Of a stretch of 64,000 nucleotides of DNA, positions 27,626 through 38,392 are shown one piece after another. Numbering within the stretch: position 1 is the first letter of the stretch; each line of letters starts with the position of its first letter. The stretch is from assembly GCA_048499455.1 (NCBI GenBank), contig JASNZV010000004.1, forward strand, positions 62,001-126,000, written 5' to 3'. Both the position numbers and the translations under genes were made by a program. Source of the stretch: CFX5 sp023384495 (lineage in GTDB: Bacteria > Chloroflexota > Anaerolineae > Caldilineales > Caldilineaceae). Below the pieces are notes generated by a model. It had not been told where the DNA came from, made no database searches, and saw only the letters and a list, made by a program, of their open reading frames with translations.

Positions 27626-30600
27626 ATGAACGCACGCTTGACCGTTTACACACTGGGGCAGACGAGCATTTTGCTCGACGGTGACCCAATAACCGGCCTC
27701 ACATCGCGCACGGCCGAGGCGCTGTTGGTCTATCTGATGCATCAACATCGGCCCGTGTCGCGGCAGGTGCTGGCGGATTTCTTTTGGGATGATCGGATGC
27801 CCGAACGGGGGGCCGCCAACCTGCGTACGCTCCTCACCATGTTGCGCAAATCATTGGGCGATTATCTGGTGATCAACCGCCACACAGTTGCATTCAACCA
27901 CGAGGCTGACTACTGGTTGGATGCTGCTGTTTTGGAGCAAGGGCTGGCGCGGCTGGCGCACGCGCTAGAAAGAACCGAGCCGCTTGATGCAGAGACACGC
28001 GCCGGCTTGGGCGCCCTGCTCGATCTCTATCGGGGCGATTTCCTCGAAGGCTTTTTTCTGAGTGAGTCACGCGCCTTTGAAGAGTGGACGCTGCAAACTC
28101 AAGAGCGCCTGCGCCATCACTCGGCTGTGGCATTGCGCCGGCTGGTGGCGACATGTCTAGATGAGGGCGATTACCAGGCCGGTATCCAGTTCGCCAGCCA
28201 ATTGCTGGCCATCGACAGTTTTGACGAAGCCGCCCATCGCCAACTAATGTGGCTCTATGTGCGCGGCGGCCATCGTAACGCTGCGCTGGAACAATATCAG
28301 CGTTGCCGCAAACTCTTGGCCGCCGAGCTGGGGGTAGAGCCTGCCCGAGCCACGACCACGCTCTATGATCGCTTCCGAACGCTCGTCTTCCCGCCACCAT
28401 TGTGTCTGCCTGCTGAGTCGAGCCTTTTCGTAGGGCGCGAAGCGGAGTTGGCCGAGCTCAGGCAACAACTGTGCAACCCCACATGCAGGCTGTTGACCAT
28501 CCTAGGCCCAGGAGGCATGGGCAAGACGCGCCTTGCAATCGAGTCCGCCAGCCAGCTCCACCAGCAACGCCCGGGCGCCTTCCTGAACGGCGTCTATTTT
28601 GTCCCCCTGGCCGCGCTCGCCTCAGCCGACCTGCTCAGTACGGCGGTGGCCGACGCCTTGCGCCTGCCCTTCGAAGGCGGCCGCGCCCCGCAGGAACAAC
28701 TGCTCGCTTATCTACGCGACAAAGAGCTGTTGCTGTTGTTGGACAACGCCGAGCATCTGGTGGATGAACCTGCCACCGTTGATTTCATCAGCACACTGTT
28801 GGCCGAGGCGCCCGACATTACGCTGCTCGTCACCGCGCGGGCGCCACTCCAGCTGCGCGAAGAATGGCTCTTCGACATCGCTGGGCTGGCCTGCCCACCG
28901 GCAGAGGCGCCGCCCACCCGCGACGAGCTTGAGCAATACGCCGCGGTGCAACTCTTTGTGCGCCACGCCGCGCGCTTCCAGCGCGCGTTTGCGCCGTCAG
29001 TCACCGAATGGGATGCAATTGGCCGTATCTGCCGGCTCTTGGCAGGCGCGCCGCTGGGGCTGGAATTGGCCGCGGCCTGGGTCCGTCGCCACACCTGTGT
29101 CGAGATTGCCACACAGATTGGGCAGGATCTCGACTTTCTGACAAGTCAGTTGCACAACATGCAAGAGCGTCACCGGAGTCTGCGCGCCGTCTTTGCGCAT
29201 TCCTGGCGCTTGTTGACCGCGGCGGACCAGGCAGCGCTCTGCCGGTTGGCCGTCTTCCCAGGGCAGATCGACCCGTCTGCCGCCCATGCCGTTGCTCAGG
29301 TGACAGCAGACCAATTGAACACACTGGCCGACCAGTCTCTGCTCCGCCGGCCAGAAAGCGGGGGCGCGTTTGCCATGCACGCCATGATCCGCCACTATGC
29401 GCTGGAAAAGCTGGCCGCCGACCCAGCACTAGAGGCGCAAACCTGGCAGCGCTTCTGTCACTACTATGCGAATTTCATGGCGCAACACACAGACGCGCTC
29501 AAGGGTCGCGAGCAACAGGCCGCATTGCAGGCGGTCAACAGCGAGGCGGAGAACGTGCGCCTTGCCTGGCGCGTGGCGGTTACTCAGCGCAAACGCGCCG
29601 AGGTCGATCAGATGCTGGATGCTCTCTTTTGGTATCAATGGCAGCGCGGCTATTTCCAAGAAGGACGCCAACTGCTTACTGCCGCCATCGCCACCCTCTC
29701 CGTCAGTGAAAAGCACGACGATCTGCTGATCGCCCGCGTGCAACGCCATCTGGCCGACTATGAGACGTGGCTCGCCGACTATGACCGCGCCGCAGCGCTG
29801 TTCGAAGCCTGTATCCCCGTGTTGCGCCGGGCAGAGGCGTGGGTCGACCTCGGCTGGGCATTGGATGGGCTGGGGCAAATTGCCTATGCCCAGGGAAGCT
29901 ATGGTGTGGCGCGGGGTCATTTTCAAGAGGCGCTGAACCTATTCCGGCGCGCAAACCTATCCGCCGGCATCGCCCATTCGTTGACCACACTGGCCAACCT
30001 CTTCTGTGATGAACAGACCGACTATCCCACCGCTGCTCGTCTATACGAAGAGAGCCTGGCTCTTTACCGCGCGCTGGGCGACGAGTATGGTGAGGCCAAG
30101 GTGATCATCAATCTGGGCGCCATGGCTCATGATCAGGGTGACTACAGCAGTGCAAGCGACTACTACCGCCAGGGGATCGCCATCTGCCGTGCGTTGGGTC
30201 ACCGGCAGACGCTGGCCATCGTCCTCAACAATTTGGGGCAGGCGCTCAGCGAGCAAGGCGAGGTGTGCAAGGCTGCCGGCATCCTTGAAGAGAGCGCGTC
30301 GCTCCGGCGCGAGCTGGGCGATCGGCGCGGGTTGGCCTTGACGCTCATGTCACTGGGCAACCTGACGGCAAAGCAGAATGCGCAGCGCCAGACGCAGCAA
30401 CACTACACCGAGGCCTTGCGTGTTGGGCGAGACCTGGCTTCGAGCGGACTGCTGGCCGACCTGCTGCTCGGTTTGGCAGATGTGCTGGGGAATTGGGGCG
30501 AAATCAGTTGGGCCGCCATGCTCCTCACCGTCATCATGCGCGACGCCGCCGAGGGGGAGTTATTACGACAGAAGGCGCAGTCGATCCTGGCCCGGCTCGC

Positions 30601-30706
30601 GGCGAAGGACCCTTCGGCTGTGGCCACGGGCCAAGCCCAAGCGGGCGAGGTCAGCTTGCCGGCAGCCCTGGACGAGTCGCTAGTGCGGTTGACAACCTTA
30701 AACTGA
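27626..30706 (+). CDS. SARP/AfsR-like regulator: BTAD, NTPase and TPR domains
   Basis: 1026 residues. An N-terminal winged-helix-like region (MNARLTVYTLGQTSILLDGD, then RTAEALLVYLMHQHRPVSRQVLADFFW) and a bacterial transcriptional activation domain (about 95-245, LYRGDFLEGFFL...ALEQYQRCRKLLAAELGVEP) form the SARP-type half. An NB-ARC/AAA-like NTPase follows with Walker A LGPGGMGKTRLA (about residue 293) and Walker B ELLLLLDNAEHL. The C-terminal 400 residues are TPR repeats (ALDGLGQIAYAQGSYGVARG, VIINLGAMAHDQGDYSSASD, VLNNLGQALSEQGEV). It is a signal-responsive transcription activator. The target is unknown, though the divergently transcribed large secreted protein is an obvious candidate. Confidence 0.92.
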   Translation: MNARLTVYTLGQTSILLDGDPITGLTSRTAEALLVYLMHQHRPVSRQVLADFFWDDRMPERGAANLRTLLTMLRKSLGDYLVINRHTVAFNHEADYWLDAAVLEQGLARLAHALERTEPLDAETRAGLGALLDLYRGDFLEGFFLSESRAFEEWTLQTQERLRHHSAVALRRLVATCLDEGDYQAGIQFASQLLAIDSFDEAAHRQLMWLYVRGGHRNAALEQYQRCRKLLAAELGVEPARATTTLYDRFRTLVFPPPLCLPAESSLFVGREAELAELRQQLCNPTCRLLTILGPGGMGKTRLAIESASQLHQQRPGAFLNGVYFVPLAALASADLLSTAVADALRLPFEGGRAPQEQLLAYLRDKELLLLLDNAEHLVDEPATVDFISTLLAEAPDITLLVTARAPLQLREEWLFDIAGLACPPAEAPPTRDELEQYAAVQLFVRHAARFQRAFAPSVTEWDAIGRICRLLAGAPLGLELAAAWVRRHTCVEIATQIGQDLDFLTSQLHNMQERHRSLRAVFAHSWRLLTAADQAALCRLAVFPGQIDPSAAHAVAQVTADQLNTLADQSLLRRPESGGAFAMHAMIRHYALEKLAADPALEAQTWQRFCHYYANFMAQHTDALKGREQQAALQAVNSEAENVRLAWRVAVTQRKRAEVDQMLDALFWYQWQRGYFQEGRQLLTAAIATLSVSEKHDDLLIARVQRHLADYETWLADYDRAAALFEACIPVLRRAEAWVDLGWALDGLGQIAYAQGSYGVARGHFQEALNLFRRANLSAGIAHSLTTLANLFCDEQTDYPTAARLYEESLALYRALGDEYGEAKVIINLGAMAHDQGDYSSASDYYRQGIAICRALGHRQTLAIVLNNLGQALSEQGEVCKAAGILEESASLRRELGDRRGLALTLMSLGNLTAKQNAQRQTQQHYTEALRVGRDLASSGLLADLLLGLADVLGNWGEISWAAMLLTVIMRDAAEGELLRQKAQSILARLAAKDPSAVATGQAQAGEVSLPAALDESLVRLTTLN

Positions 30707-30767
30707 GCTCTGTTTGAAGCCAGGCGCTTTGCAGGGGCCAAAACGCCTGGCTTCAAAGCAAACGCGC
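30702..30767. repeat. Interspersed palindrome, copy A (GTTTGAA...TTCAAA family)
   Basis: A header ACTGAGCTCTGTTTGAA overlaps the stop codon of the 1026-aa regulator. The perfect 14-bp arms are TTTGAAGCCAGGCG (30713-30726) and CGCCTGGCTTCAAA (30744-30757), followed by GCAAACGCG. It lies between convergent genes and could also terminate both. Copies B, C and D are at 38971, 34524 and 37345. Confidence 0.75.
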
Positions 30768-30769
30768 TA

Positions 30770-31600
30770 TCACGACCGGTCTGACGACACCTTCTCAACC
30801 ACCAACAGGTGGCTGATGCCAAAGAGGGTGAACGGCGACTGTTCAAGCGCATAGGTAATGCGCCGCAGCCAACGCCCCAAGCCAGGGCTGCGGCGGATCA
30901 GATTGTCGTAACCGGGGAAGATCTGGGTGTGGTGGAGGATGCGCACGGCTAGGCCGAGAAAATGGCTGCGCAGGCCCGTGGGCCAGTAGGCTCGCACGTG
31001 GGGCGCCAGCCAGTTGCGCACGGGGTTGGGCAGATAGTTGATCAGCGGCGTGTTGCCAAAGTGGTAAACGCCACGCCAATAGTGACCGTGTGTTTCAAAT
31101 GGATAGAGCCGATTGGGCGCAAAAATCACCGCCCGACCGCCCGGCTTGAGCACCCGCACGATCTCGGCGATGGCCGCCCGGTCGTCCGCAACATGCTCCA
31201 ACACCTCGTGGCTGAGCACGGTGTCGAAGCTGTTTTCGGCGTAGGGCAATCGCTCGGCAGCGGCCAGTTGTAGCTGCGCTTGCGGTGCGTTGCGCGACGC
31301 CAGTTCCAGATGCTCGGCTTCGATGTCTATGCCATAGATCGCCTCGGCGTAGGGCGCCAGGGCCTGGACATACATCCCCACACCGCAGCCATCCACCAGC
31401 ACGCGACCCAAACTTGCGCTTGGGTTGGGGCGCGCCCAGCGCAAGATCAGGTCGAGCCGCCGATCCTGCCCGGCGCGCCAGACAAAGCTGGGGTTGCCAC
31501 GCCGGGCGGCGCGCTCACCGTGCAGATCGATAGGATGGCGCGCGGGTTCATCCATTGTACAAGAACTCGTCTGTCTGTGTCGAGAGGGCAGGTATCGCAT
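30770..31600 (-). CDS. Class I SAM-dependent methyltransferase
   Basis: 276 residues from ATG 31600; an internal ATG at 31555 (MDEPARHP) is possible. The Rossmann core shows motif I VLVDGCGVGMYVQAL (about residue 69), an acidic residue at the end of beta2 (IYGIDIEAEHL), motif II-like FDTVLSHEVLEHV and motif III VLKPGGRAVIFAPN. The overall layout is that of Methyltransf_11 proteins acting on small molecules, lipids or glycans. It follows the acetyl-CoA synthetase gene by 86 bp on the same strand, so cotranscription is likely, but no functional link is evident. Substrate cannot be told from sequence. Confidence 0.85.
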   Translation of the reverse strand: MRYLPSRHRQTSSCTMDEPARHPIDLHGERAARRGNPSFVWRAGQDRRLDLILRWARPNPSASLGRVLVDGCGVGMYVQALAPYAEAIYGIDIEAEHLELASRNAPQAQLQLAAAERLPYAENSFDTVLSHEVLEHVADDRAAIAEIVRVLKPGGRAVIFAPNRLYPFETHGHYWRGVYHFGNTPLINYLPNPVRNWLAPHVRAYWPTGLRSHFLGLAVRILHHTQIFPGYDNLIRRSPGLGRWLRRITYALEQSPFTLFGISHLLVVEKVSSDRS

Positions 31601-31686
31601 GGCCTACCTGCCCCTCTTGGTTCTGTGCTCTGCGATCCAACGCGCCCTCTCCGATGTAGAGCCCTGCGCGCCACCTGTACGATTCG

Positions 31687-33594
<1,908 letters not shown>

Positions 33595-33957
33595 CTCAGA
33601 TCCTCCTCTGGTCGGATATGGAGTCGCGGGATAATGGATGGTTCAAGTTTACTTGCTTCTGGGGAAGAGGTCAAAACAATCATAGGGCTTACGCAAGCCT
33701 TGACTGAGAGTTTGTGCGTTGACGAATTTGTCTCTCCTGATCACCTTCAGGCGCTACGAAAGTCATGGAGCATATCCTTCGTTGGCGTCAACGAAAGTGC
33801 GCGGGAGGTGGATTGGCGACAAGCGGTGGGGTTGGAAGTAGCCGAACGCAAGGGTGGCAAGTGGCGTCCTTCGCGTCAAGAAGTGCGCCAATCGCAAATG
33901 TCCGCACAACCGCGCGCATGGAATGTGCTGTGAACAATCGGTACGACGCAACGACTG
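33595..33957. other. Region upstream of acsA, no supported gene
   Basis: It contains an open frame across 33547-33933 that overlaps the acsA start and lacks a ribosome site, so I do not annotate it. The stretch GGGCTTACGCAA near 33687 resembles insertion-sequence ends, but no transposase segment was recognised. The acsA promoter must lie here. Confidence 0.4.
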
Positions 33958-34476
33958 CTAAGATTGCGTGTTGGCCGCCTCAAGCTGTGCAACTTTGGAA
34001 GAGAGCGCTTCCACCTGTGACTGTAGCGCCAACATCTGCTGGTGGAGATGCGCCTGATCCGCGCCGCCCACGGTCAATTCGCTGGATGGGAGCAGCCACC
34101 AGGGCCTCACGACTTGCTCCGCGGCTCCACCCGGTTGCTTCTGCAATGCGCCCGACGGTTTGGCGGTCTGCTGTATGGCTTCGACGATCAGATGGATGTA
34201 ATTCTGCGCAAACCGTTCCCAGAGTTTGAAGCTTTCTTGCATGGCTTTCTCCTGGTAGGCCTGGTCTGTGGTGGGGACACAGTCTTTGGTGAGTTGCAGC
34301 AGGGACTCTTTGATAAAAAGCACGGCCTCAGCCAGCTCTTTGAACCGCAGTTCGGCTCCATCCTGCACACGGCAGACATGGCCGCGCCACTCCACACGCG
34401 GCTGCCCCTCTGTGTCTTGCCAGATATCATGGGTGAAACGCAGCACAAACGACGCTGTCTCGCGCTGTGGTTTCAT
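33958..34476 (-). CDS. Hypothetical protein: beta-rich N-domain and C-terminal coiled coil
   Basis: 172 residues from ATG 34476, with AAAGGA about 11 nt upstream. The N-terminal 50 residues (FVLRFTHDIWQDTEGQPRV, EWRGHVCRVQDGAELRFKEL) look like a small beta domain. Then comes an amphipathic helix (FKLWERFAQNYIHLIVEAI) and a C-terminal heptad region (HLHQQMLALQSQVEALSSKV, AQLEA) typical of a short oligomerising coiled coil. The helical part loosely recalls phasins or granule-associated proteins, but I cannot assign it. It lies about 400 bp downstream of the Hsp70-like gene, with a palindromic repeat between them. Confidence 0.65.
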   Translation of the reverse strand: MKPQRETASFVLRFTHDIWQDTEGQPRVEWRGHVCRVQDGAELRFKELAEAVLFIKESLLQLTKDCVPTTDQAYQEKAMQESFKLWERFAQNYIHLIVEAIQQTAKPSGALQKQPGGAAEQVVRPWWLLPSSELTVGGADQAHLHQQMLALQSQVEALSSKVAQLEAANTQS

Positions 34477-34875
34477 TGTATGCAGTTCCTTTGAGCAACG
34501 GGAGCAGATTTACGCAATGCAAGCTGAGTTCCGTTTGAACGCTACGACTGTGCTGGCGCAGAAATCGTCGCTTTCAAGCAACCACAAGTAATGTAGTAAG
34601 GTTCAGTTACAGGAGAGTTGCAAACTTTGTAACGCCTCTTACGCGCCGGGCAACAACTCCCTCATCCCCGGCTCCTATCTCCCCCAAAATGGGGAGGTGG
34701 GAGGAAAACACATTTCATCTGTGTGATTTTGGCGGCTTTGCCACCAAGGTCACACAGACTTGACCAATTCCCCGCGCCTGGGGCGGGGGAAATCGTTCAC
34801 TGCGCAAGATGAGTTTGTAAGAAAGGTGACAGCCGTAGATGAAACAGTGTTTGAGATGTGATTGAGTCTTCGTGT
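34477..34875. other. Intergenic region between the Hsp70-like and coiled-coil genes
   Basis: 399 bp without a supported gene. It contains palindrome copy C (34524-34588) and a short perfect hairpin CTCCCC/GGGGAG (34679-34696) with no T-run on either side. Confidence 0.5.
34524..34588. repeat. Interspersed palindrome, copy C
   Basis: It begins CTGAGTTCCGTTTGAA and ends TTCAAGCAACCACAAG. It is closely related to the reverse complement of copy D (37345-37409): both share the ends CTGAGTTC(C/T)GTTTGAA and CAACCAC(A/G)AG, with GCGCAGAAA or CCGCAGAAA in the middle. The stem is imperfect in this copy. It lies upstream of the coiled-coil protein gene. Confidence 0.7.
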
Positions 34876-36255
34876 TCAGTTCGTTGCGTGCGCGTGTAGG
34901 GCAAGACCGCTCGCCACGCTGCCAAATGTATCGGCTGCAACCTGCCGGGCTGTGGGAAATTCACGGGCCAGCATCTGTTGAAAGATGGGGATGACCGAAG
35001 AGCCGCCCGTCCGCACCACCACATCGACCTCCCCCTTCTCGATCCCGGCGAGCGCAATAGCCTCGCGGACACCCTGGCGCGCCTGGGCCAGTTCGTCCCC
35101 AATGGCAAGATTGAATTCAGCCCGCCGGATCGCTACATCCAGGTTGATGGCATCGGCCTGCATGACAAGCCGCGTCTGCTCATCTTCTGAGAGCAGACGC
35201 TTGGCCTGTTCGATACGCTCGAACAGGCCAAAACCGTGGTTGCGCATGACGAGCGACTCAAGGGCGGCAAATTTGTCGCCTTCCGGGCTATACTTTTTTG
35301 CGCGCTGGATCACAGCCAGCCGTTGCGGGCGCGAGAGCAGCGGAATCGTTTGCCAGCGCGCCAGCAGATTGGCCAGATCTTCGGGTAAGGGCAAGGGGCG
35401 GCCATCATAGTTAACATCAATCGGCGAGTCCACCCCAAAGTGCAGCGCAACGTTACGGCGCATGAGCGCACTGTCGAGATCGTCACCGCCGACGCCGACG
35501 CCGTGCGTGGCTAAAATCGCCGGCGCGCCGGTCGCATCGCTGCGCATGACGGTAAAGTCAAGCGTGCCGCCGCCAAAGTCGAAGATGAGTGTTGTCTCGG
35601 GCCGCCGGCTCTGTTTGAGATAAGTGTACGCCGCCGCCACCGGTTCTGGCACAAAGGTGACCTGGGTAAACCCAGCCAGCCGGGCCGCCTCACACAGGCG
35701 CTCCTCGGCCTGGCGGTCGGCGGTCGGGTCGTCGGCAAAATGCACGGGCCGCCCAATCGTCGCCTGGCGCACCTCCGTCCCCAACGTCGCCTCAGCCTCG
35801 GTGCGGACATGGCTCAAGATGAGGCTGATCAATTCCTGCAACGAGTAATAGCGGCCAAAGATGTTGGTTCCTTCGTACGAGCCGGCCCGCAACCCGGTCT
35901 TGATCGATTGGAGCAACCGCCCCTGCGCGCCCACGTCTTCCTCCACTGTGACGTCGTAGATGATGGTGATTGGGCCATCTGGCTCGAGGGGGCCTCTACC
36001 CTGTTGCGCCACGGTATTTTCGATTGTGCCGACAACCTTCTCCTCATAGACCACCGGGCGTCCCGTATCCTGTTCCAAAAACGTATGGGCCGCCGCCAGC
36101 CCAAGAAATGCCTCCTGCGACCGCGTAATATAGATCAGCGAGCGCAACAGATGCGGGCTGGCGCTCCGCCGATCCAAAGGGATAAACTGAGTCCGTTCTC
36201 CATGATGGAAAGCGGCTGACGTATGAGTCGTCCCAAAATCGATCCCGATTCGCAT
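34876..36255 (-). CDS. YegD-like Hsp70-family ATPase lacking the substrate-binding domain
   Basis: 459 residues, the length of an Hsp70 nucleotide-binding domain alone. Phosphate-1 is GIDFGTTHTSAA (residue 4), phosphate-2 is LIFDFGGGTLDFTVM, and the adenosine motif is VVVRTGGSSVIPIF. The block IGRPVHFADDPTADRQ, then LAGFTQVTFVPEPVAAAYTY, resembles E. coli YegD. No C-terminal beta-sandwich is present, so it is not a DnaK chaperone of the usual type, and no DnaJ or GrpE gene is nearby. A double-HTH regulator is encoded just upstream on the same strand. The cellular role is not known from sequence. Confidence 0.88.
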   Translation of the reverse strand: MRIGIDFGTTHTSAAFHHGERTQFIPLDRRSASPHLLRSLIYITRSQEAFLGLAAAHTFLEQDTGRPVVYEEKVVGTIENTVAQQGRGPLEPDGPITIIYDVTVEEDVGAQGRLLQSIKTGLRAGSYEGTNIFGRYYSLQELISLILSHVRTEAEATLGTEVRQATIGRPVHFADDPTADRQAEERLCEAARLAGFTQVTFVPEPVAAAYTYLKQSRRPETTLIFDFGGGTLDFTVMRSDATGAPAILATHGVGVGGDDLDSALMRRNVALHFGVDSPIDVNYDGRPLPLPEDLANLLARWQTIPLLSRPQRLAVIQRAKKYSPEGDKFAALESLVMRNHGFGLFERIEQAKRLLSEDEQTRLVMQADAINLDVAIRRAEFNLAIGDELAQARQGVREAIALAGIEKGEVDVVVRTGGSSVIPIFQQMLAREFPTARQVAADTFGSVASGLALHAHATN

Positions 36256-36425
36256 GGTTTACTCCCCCTTCAAACTAAACAGTACCAACACACAAGCCTG
36301 CATCGCAACCCCTCATCCGGGTGATGGCGTTTCACTGGCTCACGGATGGCGCCTGCATCCGCGGTATGGGAACCGTCGCTACAACTTCTCGAGCTACTGA
36401 ATATGACCGTTCTGGTTCTGCGGCT

Positions 36426-37058
36426 TTAGCCCACGCGCGCCTGCATCGCCAACAATGCAGCTGCCGAACGATTGGCAACCCCTAATTTCCGGTAGAGATG
36501 CTGCAGATGCTTCTTGAGGGTGGCCTCGCTGATCTGCAACTGCTGCGCTAGCGCCCGGTTCGTCAACCGTGTCGCCCGCTCATCACCCAAGAGCAGAAAG
36601 ATCTCCCATTCCCGCCGTGTGAGTCCTGCCCACGGCCGACTCAGCGCCTCGGCAGTGGGAACCACCGGCGTCGATGCAGCGGGGGCGGCGGTAAGCGTCC
36701 CTTGCCCACTGTTGTCGTCTGCCGCCGGCGGCTCACCGCGCACGATCCGGGCATGGTGTAAGATGTAGCCAAATCCACGCCGGGTTTCGATGTAGAGCGG
36801 CGCCTGCGCCCGATCCGCCAGGCGTTGGCGCAGGCGGAAGATGACCAGGTCGACCGCCGCCGGGTCAAAACCAGGGGCGGAGACAGGGTCCTGAGCTGCT
36901 GCCGGCCAGAGGGCGGCCAACAACTGGCGTTTTGACACCACCTGCCCCACATTGCGACCCAGACAGTCGATCAGGCGAAATTCTTGCGGCGAAAGCTGGA
37001 TCTCACGGCCATCCAGATAGAGACAACGACGGCGCTCGTCGATGATCAGGTCAGGCAT
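36426..37058 (-). CDS. Double DNA-binding regulator: OmpR winged helix plus LuxR-type HTH
   Basis: ATG 37058 (MPDLIIDERRR) has AGAGG (37065-37069) six nt upstream and gives 210 residues. The open frame continues to a TTG at 37166 without a ribosome site. Residues 1-103 form a winged helix (IQLSPQEFRLIDCLGRN, VVSKRQLLAALWP, IFRLRQRLAD, IETRRGFGYILHH). After a 40-residue Ala/Pro linker, residues 147-210 form a GerE-type HTH (GLTRREWEIFLLLG, TNRALAQQLQISEATLKKHL, YRKLGVANRSAA). No receiver or sensor is present. Two different DNA-binding folds in one small protein are unusual. It precedes the Hsp70-like gene on the same strand. Confidence 0.85.
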   Translation of the reverse strand: MPDLIIDERRRCLYLDGREIQLSPQEFRLIDCLGRNVGQVVSKRQLLAALWPAAAQDPVSAPGFDPAAVDLVIFRLRQRLADRAQAPLYIETRRGFGYILHHARIVRGEPPAADDNSGQGTLTAAPAASTPVVPTAEALSRPWAGLTRREWEIFLLLGDERATRLTNRALAQQLQISEATLKKHLQHLYRKLGVANRSAAALLAMQARVG

Positions 37059-37183
37059 TTGCAGCCTCTGAACAGAAAAATAGCGGGGGTGTCGTGCTAC
37101 AGGATGATTCAGCACCCATCCCTGCATGCCGACAGCACACGCGACTTTCAGACCACGGTCAACCAAACGCAGTCTGAGTGACG

Positions 37184-37212
37184 ATTATATGCACAGCCGG
37201 GCTGACGGACAA
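37184..37212 (-). promoter_or_regulatory. Sigma-70-type promoter for the double-HTH regulator
   Basis: On the minus strand, TTGTCC (37207-37212) and TATAAT (37184-37189) are separated by exactly 17 bp. Transcription would start near 37177, giving a leader of about 120 nt before the ATG at 37058. This also argues against the TTG start at 37166. Confidence 0.65.
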
Positions 37213-37312
37213 TCCCCAAAGAGGAGTAGATACGGGGTATTTATTGAAATCTTTTTGCAAGATTTCTGCTATGGACTTTGGCGGATGAATTCGATAAGAT
37301 AAGAACAGAGAA

Positions 37313-37432
37313 AAACAACGGATCAAGACAACAACGGAACTATACTCGTGGTTGTTTGAAAATGACAGTTTCTGCGGCGGCACAGCCGTCGTTTTCAAAC
37401 AGAACTCAGTTTCGTTGACTTGATCCGTTGTT
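37313..37432 (-). terminator. Terminator with a palindromic repeat nested in its loop
   Basis: Perfect 14-bp outer arms AACAACGGATCAAG (37313-37326) and CTTGATCCGTTGTT (37419-37432) enclose repeat copy D. Reading leftward from the BTAD regulator stop at 37436, the stem is followed by GTTGTTTTTCTC, so the structure works as a rho-independent terminator for that gene. Confidence 0.6.
37345..37409. repeat. Interspersed palindrome, copy D (inverted relative to A-C)
   Basis: Runs from CTCGTGGTTGTTTGAA to TTCAAACAGAACTCAG. Its reverse complement aligns with copy C along the whole length. It is nested between the 14-bp arms of the terminator-like structure 37313-37432. Confidence 0.7.
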
Positions 37433-37435
37433 ATT

Positions 37436-38374
37436 TTACAATTGATCGCGCAAAATTTGTTCGTACAACTCGGTCGTCTCTGGCAGCGGCTCGACGCCGA
37501 ATTCCTCATCAAGCACTCGAACACACGCTTCATAGGCCTTCAACGCAAGCGGCCGGTTGCGCTGGGCGGCAAACGCACGCATCTGCAGCCGATAGGCATC
37601 CTCCCAGACCGGGTCCACCGCCAGCACACGTTGGGCCAGCCGCAAACTCTCCAACGGGGCACGGTCGAGCAGCAAGCCACCCAGTGTGGTCATGGTGTTG
37701 AGCGCAAGCAGTTGCAGCCGCTCGCGCTCGGCGCTGGTCCAATCCTCGTAGCGCCGTTCAGGCAGAAAATCGCCGCCATAGAGGCGGACGGCCGCTGCAT
37801 AGCAGTCAATCGCGACTTGTATCCTGGGCGTAGGCTCGCCTAGCGCCTGATTGCCGGTCGTCACCAGTTGCTCGAACGCTTCCGCATCAAGCCAGACATG
37901 GTCAAATTTCAGACCATAGGCCAAACCATAGCGGTCGGTGAACTGCGCCTCTTCGCGCGGGTTGCGGTCGGGCTCCAGCGCTTTATTGAGCGCATTCAGC
38001 GCCACTTTGAAATCGCGGTCGCCACGGTCGATGTCGATATCCGGCCAAAGACGATCAATGATCTGCTCTTTGTGGACAAATTGTCGCCGGGCAGTGATAA
38101 AAAACTGAAACAAGTGGAGGGCCTTTTCGCGGCCCCACGCCGTCGTTGCAATTTCGCTGTCGCGACGCCACACCCGAAACCCACCCAGCGTTTGCACGCG
38201 CAGCGCCGCGCCGGCGCATGGATGAGTTGGGGCAGACGCCAGAAGTTGATCGATATGAGCCAAAAACGCCTGGTCGGGCATGGGTTGACACGGTTCCTTG
38301 GGCAAAATGGAAAACGCGTGAAGCCTCATCTGCAGCGCAGGGTCGAGCGCCTTGCAGCGCAATGAGCGAATCAC
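37436..38374 (-). CDS. BTAD-domain (SARP-type) transcriptional regulator
   Basis: 312 residues from a GTG at 38374. ATG starts at 38329 or 38281 would remove part of a non-conserved leader. The winged-helix part is at about 58-140 (LRVQTLGGFRVWRRDSEIAT, ALHLFQFFITARRQFVHKEQ, IIDRLWPDID, DFKVALNALNKALEP). It is followed by the BTAD segment (IDCYAAAVRLYGGDFLPERR, ALNTMTTLGGLLLDRAPLES, LKAYEACVRVLDEEFGVEPL). No NTPase or TPR tail follows, unlike the larger SARP at 27626. It follows ndk on the same strand by 18 bp and may be cotranscribed with it. Confidence 0.85.
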   Translation of the reverse strand: MIRSLRCKALDPALQMRLHAFSILPKEPCQPMPDQAFLAHIDQLLASAPTHPCAGAALRVQTLGGFRVWRRDSEIATTAWGREKALHLFQFFITARRQFVHKEQIIDRLWPDIDIDRGDRDFKVALNALNKALEPDRNPREEAQFTDRYGLAYGLKFDHVWLDAEAFEQLVTTGNQALGEPTPRIQVAIDCYAAAVRLYGGDFLPERRYEDWTSAERERLQLLALNTMTTLGGLLLDRAPLESLRLAQRVLAVDPVWEDAYRLQMRAFAAQRNRPLALKAYEACVRVLDEEFGVEPLPETTELYEQILRDQL

Positions 38375-38392
38375 GCATCCCCACTGCGCTCA

